DNA from: Euperipatoides rowelli
Lineage: Eukaryota; Onychophora; Udeonychophora; Euonychophora; Peripatopsidae
Assembly (NCBI GenBank): GCA_003024985.2
Contig: PXIH01S0173290.1
Reading direction: 5' to 3' (one strand)
Length of the DNA: 10,683 nucleotides
A program made the position numbers and the translations under genes. Below are positions 1-7,335 of this stretch, one piece after another. Positions within the stretch are counted from its first letter, which is position 1; the number at the start of each line of letters is the position of its first letter. Below the pieces are notes generated by a model that was given only the letters and a program-made list of their open reading frames with translations, was not told the origin of the DNA and searched no databases.

Positions 1-111
1 CTCAGACAAGTAACCTATAATAACAAAATTTAAATGTAAATTTATTTTATATCCATTATTTCAAAAGGAACTAATTGTATTAAATGAATGGAGCAAACCA
101 CTGAATACCAG

Positions 112-335
112 ACATTATATTAATACCACTTAATATTATCAGCAGTTGTCCAAAACAAAATGGCACAGAAGCCATATTTTCTTTAAGTTACAGTACTATT
201 CTTCAACCCCAATTCTAACCCTAACTCACATTAGGTAATAAATAACAATACACCAACCCTAATGATAATCAACAAGGGCAATAATCTTTTAGATTGTTTT
301 TGATAATTCTTTACACAACTTACATCAGCACTGCT
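112..335 (-). repeat. Diverged copy C of the window's dispersed repeat family
   Basis: This segment aligns with the reverse complement of copy A (864-1175). It carries CTAACCCTAACTC at 215-227, where A has CTGAACCCTAACTCC on its reverse strand. It also carries a CCAACCCTAATGAT block near 253-266 and GCAATAATCTTTT at 278-290, in the same order and with similar spacing as in A. The match can be followed leftwards through TGTCC and AAAATGGC (148-164) and weakly to a TTATATTAATACCA stretch near 115-128 that resembles the inner part of A's terminal repeat. Past the A-like core it resembles copy B: 310-329 matches B 3093-3112 at 17 of 20 positions. No clean terminal repeats or target duplication were found, so the ends are approximate. 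It has no coding capacity. Confidence 0.6.
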
Positions 336-855
336 TTTAGCCAATGACAGATGTTGTTCAGGAAAATAGTCATGCAGTATAATACCAAGAGTGTGAAAGT
401 ATTCTATGAACAACAAAATGACAAAATTAACTATAGAATATGAGGCCTGATTGGTGCACTGAAAGACAAAAATTTAGACCTTATGCTATATATCGTGTAA
501 CTGTGAGTTGCCACAATGAAACCTGTTATCTTAACACTTTCTTCTTTATAGCTTATGTTCCAAAGTCACTTTATGTCCTGTATATGATAATTTGTAACCA
601 TAATAATCAACATTGTCCAAAATTTGTTGGAACTATTTCTCTATGAACTGTTGACAGGTATAATTAATAATTAAGTTTAGTTCAATAAAGTTTAATACTG
701 TATAGGCTAATCTTGACCAGTTCACTATAAACATATTTACCTATTATTACTTAAGTTCTGACTATTGCCCTTTCTTATATATCTTTTTATTTTAACATCT
801 TCAATAGACATGTTCCTCCTTTATATACATGTGGTTTGAAGAATCAAGTTATCCT
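332..855. other. AT-rich non-coding stretch
   Basis: Nothing convincing was found here. A 68-codon ATG frame at 440-646 is preceded by an in-frame stop and has no recognisable domain. The rest is AT-rich sequence without inverted or tandem repeats that stand out. Confidence 0.6.
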
Positions 856-863
856 GTCATCTT
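856..863. repeat. Left target-site duplication of copy A
   Basis: GTCATCTT is identical to 1176-1183 and directly abuts the left inverted repeat. Its perfect preservation suggests that copy A is younger than the decayed copies B and C. Confidence 0.65.
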
Positions 864-901
864 AAGAGACTCTAAAACGCGCTTATATAATATACATTTT
901 A
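864..901 (+). repeat. Left terminal inverted repeat of copy A
   Basis: It contains CTAAAACGCGCTTATATAA (872-890), paired with 1149-1167 at the right end. The paired difference ACGCGC versus ATGCGC is a C-to-T change at a CpG, the kind expected from methylated-cytosine decay. Confidence 0.7.
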
Positions 902-946
902 CCGCGTTTTTGACATCTGCACATATATTTTTGTCATTATCTTAAA

Positions 947-985
947 TTGACCGGAAATTGGATCAAACTTCTAGAAATCGGTCAA
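947..985. repeat. Short inverted repeat inside copy A
   Basis: TTGACCG (947-953) pairs perfectly with CGGTCAA (979-985) around a 25-nt spacer. The GGTCAA arm corresponds to AGTCAA in the possible relative D at 4144-4149. Confidence 0.4.
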
Positions 986-1047
986 AAAAGATTATTTCAC
1001 CCCTTCATCATCATAGGGTTGGGGAAAAGTGAATTTAATACATAGTT

Positions 1048-1071
1048 GGAGTTAGGGTTCAGGGTTAGGGG
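1048..1071 (+). repeat. Degenerate telomere-like TTAGGG block in copy A
   Basis: GTTAGGGTTCAGGGTTAGGG (1051-1070) is about three telomere-like units with one variant. It sits inside the transposon and recurs in copies B and C. It is therefore better read as part of the element than as a trace of a chromosome end. Confidence 0.55.
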
Positions 1072-1137
1072 AAGATTAGGACTCTAAATACCAAAAATAA
1101 AGCTGCTAGCCATCTTAACTGGACATGCACAATTGAC

Positions 1138-1175
1138 TAAAATGATACTTATATAAGCGCATTTTAGACTCTCGT
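1138..1175 (-). repeat. Right terminal inverted repeat of copy A
   Basis: This is the reverse-complement partner of 864-901. The outer 27 positions match at 24 and the inner TAAAATG (1138-1144) pairs with CATTTTA (895-901). Confidence 0.7.
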
Positions 1176-1183
1176 GTCATCTT
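1176..1183. repeat. Right target-site duplication of copy A
   Basis: GTCATCTT directly follows the right inverted repeat and is identical to 856-863. Confidence 0.65.
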
Positions 1184-1651
1184 GGCTCACTGAAGAAAAT
1201 TAATGTTTTTATTTCCTGACCACCTCATTGAAAAAAAAAGCCAAATGAGTTCTGCAATTACTCCCGAGTTCTTACTTACAATGTTTGCTTTTTCTATTTA
1301 CTTTATATGGACGGTAAAAATAGCCCTAAAAGCCCCCGGCCTTGTAACTTACACCCCAGACTACATTTTAATTATTTTTTTATTATATCATATAGGTTAG
1401 ATATGATTGAGATTCAATTATCTATAAATTGCAAAGGCAATTGAAGTTGGCTAAACAATATATTTCTAAATGAAAGGAAACAGGAAATTCAAAATGAAAT
1501 TATATACAGTATAATCTATTTTTTTTCCTAGCAATTCTTAAGCAGGTAAAATATATTTGAATATTCACTGTTTTTTTTTTTTTATTAATATAAGGAAGCA
1601 AAATTTAAAAACATTATTTAAGAAATATAATACCGGTATTTTTAATTTTTT
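1184..1651. other. AT-rich non-coding stretch
   Basis: It holds a 65-codon ATG frame at 1203-1400 with a hydrophobic middle part, which is not distinguishable from chance. A T13 run lies at 1571-1583, and a TACCGGTA octamer, a perfect palindrome, lies near 1631-1638. Nothing else was seen. Confidence 0.6.
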
Positions 1652-1694
1652 TTTCTGTATTTCAGATGAACATATTTTATCTGAAATACAGAAA
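1652..1694. repeat. Perfect 16-bp inverted repeat with 11-nt loop
   Basis: TTTCTGTATTTCAGAT (1652-1667) is followed by an 11-nt spacer (1668-1678) and its exact reverse complement (1679-1694). As RNA it would form a stable stem-loop. As DNA it could be a fossil of a small palindromic insertion. There is no T-run, gene or target duplication next to it that would assign a role. Confidence 0.8.
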
Positions 1695-2229
1695 TTCTAT
1701 TTATTCCAAATTTTTAAGGTTACCTCAAAATATGTTTCTTTCTTGAAATAGATTTTTTTAAGCTTAATCTGTAGAATCTGCATTAAATTTAAGATTTTGA
1801 AACTGTTTATTTTCACCTTATATGACTCCAAACTATTGATTAAATGATCTGACAACTAATGCTGACATTTTCTTGAAAATTAATTTTGATTAGAAAGCTC
1901 AAACAAGCAATTAATCAAGTAGACATTTTTAAAGATTTAATAAAAATGGTATAAGGTTGACCAGTTCCTAATCTTGATATAGAACAGGGAGGACAAGAGA
2001 GATTATAAGAAATTTTAATTTCTTAGCTATAAAGTGGGAAAATAAAGTATTAAATGTTCAAATCGATGAATTGGTCATGTAATTTACATATTATTGCTAA
2101 AAACAACATGCAAAGTAAAGTATATTAATAAAATAATTTACTTATTCAACTATTGATTCTTTAACTTATTGATATTAGCTGAATTGTCACCATGAAGGCA
2201 GGAACAATTTTGCTTGAAACATCTGCTTC
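1695..2229. other. AT-rich non-coding stretch
   Basis: No repeat, exon-like frame or composition change stands out. The sequence becomes pyrimidine-rich from about 2230. Confidence 0.6.
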
Positions 2230-2545
2230 ATCTCCATCCCTCTTTCTACCCCTCTCTCTTGTACAAGAATCACATTCAATGCTGATTCCCTCTTCCCTTC
2301 CTGTATTAACAACTAACAAAATTGAGCTTTTATATATTTTGCAATTGACAATCAAATGAAAAGCCCATCCAAATTTTTGTGGAAAAATTTGTTCAAGAAA
2401 TTTCCCTTCTTCCCTCTCTTTCTTCTCTCCTTTAAATATTTTATGTATGCTGTCAAAAATGACATGGACAATTTTATAACTTTCTGTTCTCTCTCTTTAT
2501 AATCCATCTTCCCCCTTTCTTCTCCCCTATTCCTCCTTTCCCTAG
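2230..2545 (+). repeat. Cluster of polypyrimidine tracts
   Basis: Three C/T-rich tracts stand out from the AT background. The first is about 2231-2260, with a few purines. The second is 2401-2433, 33 uninterrupted pyrimidines. The third is 2507-2543, 36 of 37 pyrimidines, followed directly by AG at 2544-2545. The last arrangement resembles a strong 3' splice site, but no open frame follows in any way that looks like an exon. Low-complexity (CT)n-like DNA is the simpler reading. Confidence 0.55.
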
Positions 2546-2871
2546 AACTGAATCTAAATACCTGTAATTATTATTTTTTTCTAGTTATTTAATATTTGTT
2601 TTTTTTAGATGTTCCACTATTATAATTTAAGTATTGCCTAAGTATCCCAGCCTCCTCTCTGTATCAATTTTCTTCTTCTTTGTGTTTAATGACTATAACT
2701 AATTAAATATTTTTCTTGATGTTTAATTTATGAAATAAGTTAATTGCTTGGCCACTTCAGTAGACATCATTAACATTAGTTATAACAATAATATAAATAA
2801 ACATTTTCTTTTTAACCCTCTGGCACATCCTGCTTTCAATGAATGTAATAATTACTTGCTACTGTAAATTT
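2546..2871. other. AT-rich non-coding stretch
   Basis: Nothing convincing was seen apart from oligo-T runs near 2575 and 2600. Confidence 0.55.
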
Positions 2872-2913
2872 ACCTGAGTCTAGCCGGAAAACTCAGGTGC
2901 ACCTATACACCTG
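2872..2913. repeat. Overlapping inverted repeats containing two E-boxes
   Basis: ACCTGAGT (2872-2879) pairs perfectly with ACTCAGGT (2891-2898). The second arm overlaps CAGGTG (2894-2899), which can alternatively pair with CACCTG (2908-2913), giving two mutually exclusive hairpins. CAGGTG is also the E-box form bound by Snail/ZEB-type zinc fingers and some bHLH proteins. Whether it is used here is unknown. Confidence 0.5.
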
Positions 2914-2924
2914 AAACCAACCAA

Positions 2925-3130
2925 TGGTGTATGACTGAATGTCACATGACTAAATAAATATATCAACTTTATTATTTTATTTACAGTTCTAACCTTCATC
3001 CCATCCTGAACACTAACTCCTATGTAATAAACAACTATGCTCTGACCATGTGATAAGGTGCAATAAATCTTTTTTAATAGAATTTGTTAAATTTTACACC
3101 ACTTCCACCAGCCCAACCATTAACCAACCA
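2925..3130 (-). repeat. Diverged copy B of the dispersed repeat family
   Basis: It aligns with the reverse complement of copy A. CTGAACACTAACTCC at 3006-3020 matches A's 1048-1062 (reverse strand) at 14 of 15 positions. An AGTTCTAACCTTC block precedes it, and GCAATAAATCTTTTTT (3060-3075) follows where A has GAAATAATCTTTTTT. Further right it continues to match copy C but not A (3093-3112 versus 310-329, 17 of 20). B and C may therefore form a subfamily with a different end. Terminal repeats and a target duplication were not found, and the boundaries are approximate. Confidence 0.6.
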
Positions 3131-3193
3131 ACACTATTGTAAATATCTAGCGTAAACCCTTGTTATTAATATAAATGACAAAACCAATAAATT

Positions 3194-3194
3194 N
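3194..3194. other. Unresolved base N
   Basis: This is a single ambiguous base in the assembly. A second lies at 3329. Neither falls inside a called feature. Confidence 0.95.
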
Positions 3195-3274
3195 GAACTA
3201 TTTTCAAAATATTTTTTTATTATTTTTAAATATCATTTTTGTTTAAATAAAATATTACCATTTAAATCTTGTAT

Positions 3275-3293
3275 ACAGACAGACAGACAGACA
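3275..3293 (+). repeat. (ACAG)n microsatellite
   Basis: This is 19 bp of ACAG, about 4.75 perfect units, flanked by GTAT and AGTCTAG. Confidence 0.9.
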
Positions 3294-3924
3294 AGTCTAG
3301 TAAACAATGTAACCTTTTATATTATGATNAAACTATTCTGGCTTTTTAACTTCTTTCAATTATGATGTATTCCTTTTATTGATTTTTTTTCAAATTTTAA
3401 TTCTTAGAGTTGATCATTGTCTCATAAGAATATAAGCATTTTTATTTTTTTTTTCTCAATAATTATTAATTATGAATTCATTATTCAAGATTGTCTATAT
3501 GAAATGAAAATAATTGTTTTAGATTATGCTTTTATACTTAGTGTGATTATTTCTTTTAAGAAAAAAGTCAGACAATGAGATTTGAAGCATTTGTTCTTTT
3601 CTTACAAAAGCTGTTCACACTCTTTAAAGATGTTATTCTAAGTAACTTTTTCCATGTAAGACAATTTGATCGGTCAACCTGAGGTTTACCAGCCAACCAT
3701 TCAAAATTTGCCATCCATCACTCATGAATGATCATTCAAGTGTGACAATGAATTAATCTGGAAATTTAATATCTTTAGTTTCTCTCATCAGATTTTTCCC
3801 ATTTTTATTTTGTTAGTTAATATTTGGCATATTTCCATAACTGTTAGCATTATTAAGAATGACATTATTGTTAATATTTTCATAACTTAAATTATTTAAT
3901 TTTGTATATATTTTTGACTCCTGG
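3294..3924. other. AT-rich non-coding stretch
   Basis: The only item of note is the perfect 14-bp palindrome TGAATGATCATTCA at 3725-3738. The second N base of the window is at 3329. No exon-like frame was seen. Confidence 0.55.
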
Positions 3925-3927
3925 TGA

Positions 3928-4074
3928 TTCATATTAAAGATCCATGTGGTGAAGTACAATAGATACTATATGCTGTTTGACAAAGACATGGATCAGGTCT
4001 ACCCCCTTTTGATGCCCCAACCTTTGAATGACACAACACCTGATAAATTTCTTTTAAATATTATTGGAGACTAA
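3928..4074 (+). other. Exon-like open frame of 48 codons, unrecognised
   Basis: The frame runs from just after a TGA (3925-3927) to a TAA (4072-4074). It encodes a balanced, non-repetitive sequence that includes VVKYNRYYMLFDKDMDQVYP (codons 7-26) followed by a Pro/Leu/Asp/Thr-rich stretch ending in IGD. The DNA is clearly richer in G+C than its flanks, and the residue mix (charged, aromatic, proline) is unlike the Phe/Ile/Asn/Lys-rich chance frames elsewhere in the window. The first possible splice acceptor is the AAAG at 3936-3939, which is weak. The opposite strand also has a 39-codon frame here (about 4052-3934), so the coding strand is not certain. It may be a last exon, a decayed exon or part of a repeat. 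I do not recognise the family. A 9-bp inverted repeat, GATCCATGT/ACATGGATC, lies within it (3939-3947 and 3986-3994). Confidence 0.3.
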
Positions 4075-4104
4075 ACTTTTAATTATTCAAATTTTCAAAT
4101 AAGA

Positions 4105-4212
4105 AGCCTTATTGGATCGGTCTCCTTTACTAAAACTTGGGACAGTCAAAATGCTAATTATTTTACCCTAACATGCATTTTTAAAAAATAGGGGTATAAA
4201 GGTTAGGACTCA
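4105..4212 (+). repeat. Possible internally deleted relative D of the repeat family
   Basis: Blocks shared with copy A occur in the same order. ATTGGATC (4111-4118) is followed by AAACTT, then GTCAAAA and ATTATTTTACCC (4145-4168 region; A has GTCAAAA and ATTATTTCACCC). TAGGGG and TTAGGACTC (4189-4211) come last (A has TAGGGG and TTAGGACTC at 1066-1084). The telomere-like core between them is missing and a short insertion is present near 4119-4132. The blocks are short and AT-rich, so this is less certain than B or C. Confidence 0.35.
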
Positions 4213-4239
4213 GACACACTTCCACTCACTCAAATTTCA

Positions 4240-4249
4240 TTTTTTTTTT
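4240..4249 (-). repeat. Oligo-T run; A-tail candidate on the - strand
   Basis: Ten T residues lie at the abrupt left edge of the GC-rich island. Read on the - strand they would be a short A-tail at the 3' end of an inserted retroposon. Oligo-T runs are common in this window, so this is suggestive only. Confidence 0.3.
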
Positions 4250-4494
4250 CCATTCTTAAGATGTTAAATCTACAAGAAATAAGCTGATATAAACAAGCTG
4301 AGCTGCAGGCAACCACCAGCCCATCTCCAGCCACAGAGCCACAGCCATAATTCATTTTTCCATACTTATTTAGTACTTGACATTTTTCCATATTTTTTTC
4401 CACCCGCTTCCAGTTCACTATCAGCAGCTGAGGTAATTTGTGCCACACCAACCAAGAGTATCCAGACTCAGCTGAGAAAACTTCAATTTGTATA

Positions 4495-4638
4495 ATAGCC
4501 ATATCAAGTGCTCCTACCAAGGCACTAACCTTAAACCAATTGAAGGCTGTGGCTGATTCTAACCAGCAGAGAGGCTTCTTTTCCCTGATCACCAGAGAGA
4601 TATTACAGCTATAACAGAAGATAGCCGAATCAAGCGCT
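4495..4638. repeat. 18-bp direct repeat spaced 126 bp
   Basis: ATAGCCATATCAAGTGCT (4495-4512) and ATAGCCGAATCAAGCGCT (4621-4638) match at 15 of 18 positions. A weaker third relative, AAGCGTTGTGATCC, lies at 4790-4803. The spacing of 126 bp is a multiple of three and keeps the - strand open frame in register between the first two copies. Confidence 0.4.
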
Positions 4639-4938
4639 GTGGACCAGATCCCCATCCCGTCCCAATATATTCTGTAACTCAAAGAACTTGATGCCAGTTT
4701 ACTCCCATGATCTATCCCACTTCGACAGCTTGAGGCCGATTCATTCTTCCCAATGATCCAATATAGCTGAAAGAATCTCGAATGTCTCCAAGCGTTGTGA
4801 TCCTTATCAATAGAAGAAAATCTGATACAATTTGTTTTGCTACTTGAACTTTATTTTCTACTTGATAATTTTTTTTCTTTCAAGAGCTTGATAGCAGTTT
4901 TCATTTCATTATTAGACTTTTAATTATATATTCAATAT

Positions 4939-5051
4939 GCGCTAGAAAAAAGTGACCTACTGAGCGTGACTGCGCTTGAAACCCTACACCTACTGAATAT
5001 GACTGTCCTAGACAGGAAGTGCACTGGAAAAATGATGTACTGCGCATGACT
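4939..5051 (+). repeat. 33-bp-period minisatellite, three units
   Basis: Units are at 4939-4971, 4972-5004 and 5019-5051. All are exactly 33 bp, with a 14-bp insertion (5005-5018) before the third. The right part is conserved: ACCTACTGAGCGTGACT, ACCTACTGAATATGACT and ATGTACTGCGCATGACT. The third unit's CTGCGCATGACT carries a near-palindromic TGCGCATG. A decayed fourth start (GCTCTGCAA) follows at 5052. 33 bp is a multiple of three, but no frame stays open across the array. Confidence 0.6.
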
Positions 5052-7335
5052 GCTCTGCAATCGCCATATTTTATCTACTTATAGGAATCCTTACATATTT
5101 TTATTATAGTTTAATTCTACAACATTTAACGATACATACTAATAGCTTAATATACCATTACAGGTAATAATTTAAATTAAAAAATAATTTAATGGAAAGG
5201 TATACATTATTAAATGATAATTTTTTATCCCCTTTAGCATCTTATGTTTTGTTAAAAATATATATTCTTTTTCCAAAAGTGCTCTAGGTTGAGATTTACA
5301 GATTTCTATATAGTGTGTTTTATCTGTTAGTGTAGCCTAGCTATAGTCACTTTTATTTTATATTCTATTATTTAGATACAAAATTTGGTTTAGATAATGC
5401 TGCTATAATTAAATTTCTCAGCTTGAAATTTCTCAAAGATTATTTCTCAGGCAGATAGGAATTTTTTAACTGGCCTGTTTCTAGTTGATCGATTTTTCTC
5501 GGTATTGGATTGATTTTTAGGTAACTTTTTGTAGACAATGTTGATGTCTAGGACTAACCCTAATACCCTAGAGGATTGTTGATAATATAGTATTATTAGA
5601 TACAACAAATGTATCTTGAAAAATATCTTGAAAGCAACTGAACACATATTTATATATTTCTTTCCAGTGACACTGTTCATTGTTTTACATTTTTATCTCA
5701 AGCCACATGCTTTAACTTCTCCCCAATTTCAGTACATTTTCCAAAACATGTTGAAAATAAAAACAAGAATAGTGGGGGCAATGTTTACTATCTCTTCTTT
5801 CCACAAATGACTTCTTTCAAAATGTTTAAATTTCACTTCTTAAGAATATTTCCTGTGTATTTGGTAAAAGACTTGACCATGATGGTATAAGCTTCATAAA
5901 ATAATGTAATATAGAATTCATAAAATAAAAGCAGCCTAAAATACAGCATTATAGATCTAATGAAAAGTCAAATATGTTAAAAAGACATATAATATGATTT
6001 TTTTTCACCAGATTTTTCACCTTTTGTCCCATTCTTTTATCTTCATTGCGATTTCCCTTTTTTTATTTTTTATTCTCTTTTAATCTTAAAATAACATTCA
6101 ATAAATTTTTGATTTTATATATAGAAAAAAATCTATATTAAGACTATTTCATTTATTGCAATGAAGTAAAATTCACATTATCAGGACTGTAAAAATCTTT
6201 CATTGTAGTAGAATTTTTTTCTAACAAGATAAAAAGCAGGGATTCATAAGAAAAAAGTTGGAGATCAAAATTAAATTTAAATTTCATTGAAATTTTCATT
6301 GTACTGAACACTTTATATTATACTGAAATTTTACAAAATGTAATAATATTTAAAATGTTATTCATTGGCATTACCTGGTTCCTTATTTGTTTTATTGTGC
6401 AAAATTTCTTATCAATACTATTTTTTGTATATAGGGATTTTTATTTTTGTTAATACAATATTATGTTTAGAACATGGCTAAATTCATTAACATAAAACAG
6501 TTAAAAGATTTTCAAATCATTACTATATGCTGATAGCACAGAATTTTTTTAACCCTATGATCCTAAAAGCCTACTTGAATTTATCAGCAGATCCAAGTTC
6601 ACAAAATAGTATGAGAGATATTTAACCATCATGCAATGTTTAATATTACTTCTCTCATTTCTTGTCCTAAGTGAAATTTTATTTTTATTGTACCTTTGTG
6701 TTCAAAGAAAACTAAATCTAGACATTGCAAATTCTTTTCCAATATGCATTGCAGTACGTATATCACAATGGTTGCGTTATACTGCCTTCAAGCATGACTA
6801 AATTAGCAAGCATGATTTTGAAATAGAGGTAATCATTCACATCATGCAGGAAGTTGACTACGAAAGTATGATACATAATCACAGATAGTTTGTTTATTAT
6901 TAAATCTCTAAAATTGAGGATCATGAAATGCTTTGTCAAAGCAACTTGCACTACTCATAGCTTGTGATATTGTTTGGAAAATAGTTGAATTTCACCTCAT
7001 AGAACTGAGCTGTGAGAGTAGCTGGTAAAGTAAGGATACCATTTTTATTTGTTTAACATGTTATAATTTATGATTAACTTACTATAAATTAGTTTATGAT
7101 TAAATATTGTTTGCTAGTTTACTTTTGGTATTTATATATTGTTTTTCACTTTCAAATGTATTGTTTTGTTTTAATGTTTTATGAAGTAATAAGACATGTT
7201 TAAGACGGTGCAATCCCATCTTTAAAAAAAATGTTCTTTGAGAACTTAAAGGATAAATCTTTTAATTCAAAGTTTGAATAGATGCTTACATTAAATTAAG
7301 AGCACACTTTGATTTGGACAATTATTGGTTTGGGT
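5052..7335. other. Long AT-rich non-coding stretch
   Basis: No gene is supported. A short CTAACCCTAATACCCTAGA at 5555-5573 resembles the core of the repeat family but lacks matching flanks. TTCATAAAATAA is repeated exactly at 5893-5904 and 5917-5928. About 6700-7030 is slightly less AT-rich and contains a 62-codon frame on the - strand (6763-6951) without recognisable features. The rest is oligo-A/T-rich sequence. Confidence 0.6.

Larger units (their letters stand above)
856..1183 (+). mobile_element. Copy A: MITE-like non-autonomous DNA transposon with flanking target duplication
   Basis: The element body is 864-1175, about 312 bp. Its ends are inverted repeats: the outer 27 bp (864-890 and 1149-1175) match at 24 of 27 positions. 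After four mismatches the similarity resumes as CATTTTA, giving arms of about 38 bp (864-901 and 1138-1175). GTCATCTT flanks both ends (856-863 and 1176-1183) and extends to TGTCATCTT if the last element base is counted. That is what an 8-9 bp target-site duplication looks like. The interior has no open frame of note, so it could only move with a transposase supplied elsewhere. An 8-9 bp duplication is known for hAT, P, Merlin and Mutator-like superfamilies. The end AAGAG does not let me choose among them. Related sequence at 112-335 and 2925-3130 shows that it belongs to a repeat family. Confidence 0.75.
4230..4850 (-). other. 207-codon open frame in a GC-rich island, unrecognised; possible exon or transposon remnant
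   Basis: The - strand frame is open from just after a TAA (complement of 4851-4853) to a TGA ending at 4230. The first ATG codon is at 4655-4653 and would give 141 residues. I recognise no domain. The translation is rich in Trp, Cys and Ser and has two weakly hydrophobic stretches. The motif ALDxAI occurs twice, 42 residues apart, reflecting an 18-bp DNA repeat spaced 126 bp (4495-4512 and 4621-4638). The other two frames of the same strand contain many stops. About 4250-4810 is visibly richer in G+C than the flanks. On the - strand the block ends in an A10 run (complement of 4240-4249), which could be a retroposon tail, and the frame runs through that run. ATTTCAT occurs at 4234-4240 and 4903-4909, a weak candidate target duplication. 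A real exon, a decayed transposon coding region or a non-coding repeat are all possible. Confidence 0.3.

Noticed and set aside
440-646. 68-codon ATG frame with four cysteines in its first half
   Set aside because: A stop lies directly upstream, no signal peptide or family is recognisable, and frames of 60-70 codons occur several times here by chance.
1203-1400. 65-codon ATG frame with a hydrophobic stretch
   Set aside because: Its length and Phe/Ile/Leu-rich make-up are typical of random AT-rich DNA, and there is no supporting context.
4231-4909. ATTTCAT at both sides of the GC-rich island as a retroposon target duplication
   Set aside because: Seven bases in AT-rich DNA are too short, and the right copy is almost 100 bp beyond the visible edge of the island. 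It is kept only as a weak note.
5555-5573. CTAACCCTAATACCCTAGA as a further copy of the repeat family
   Set aside because: Only the core word matches. The flanks on both sides do not follow copies A, B or C.
6763-6951. 62-codon - strand frame in a slightly less AT-rich region
   Set aside because: It begins with GTG, matches no family I know, and shows no codon or splice signals that raise it above chance.
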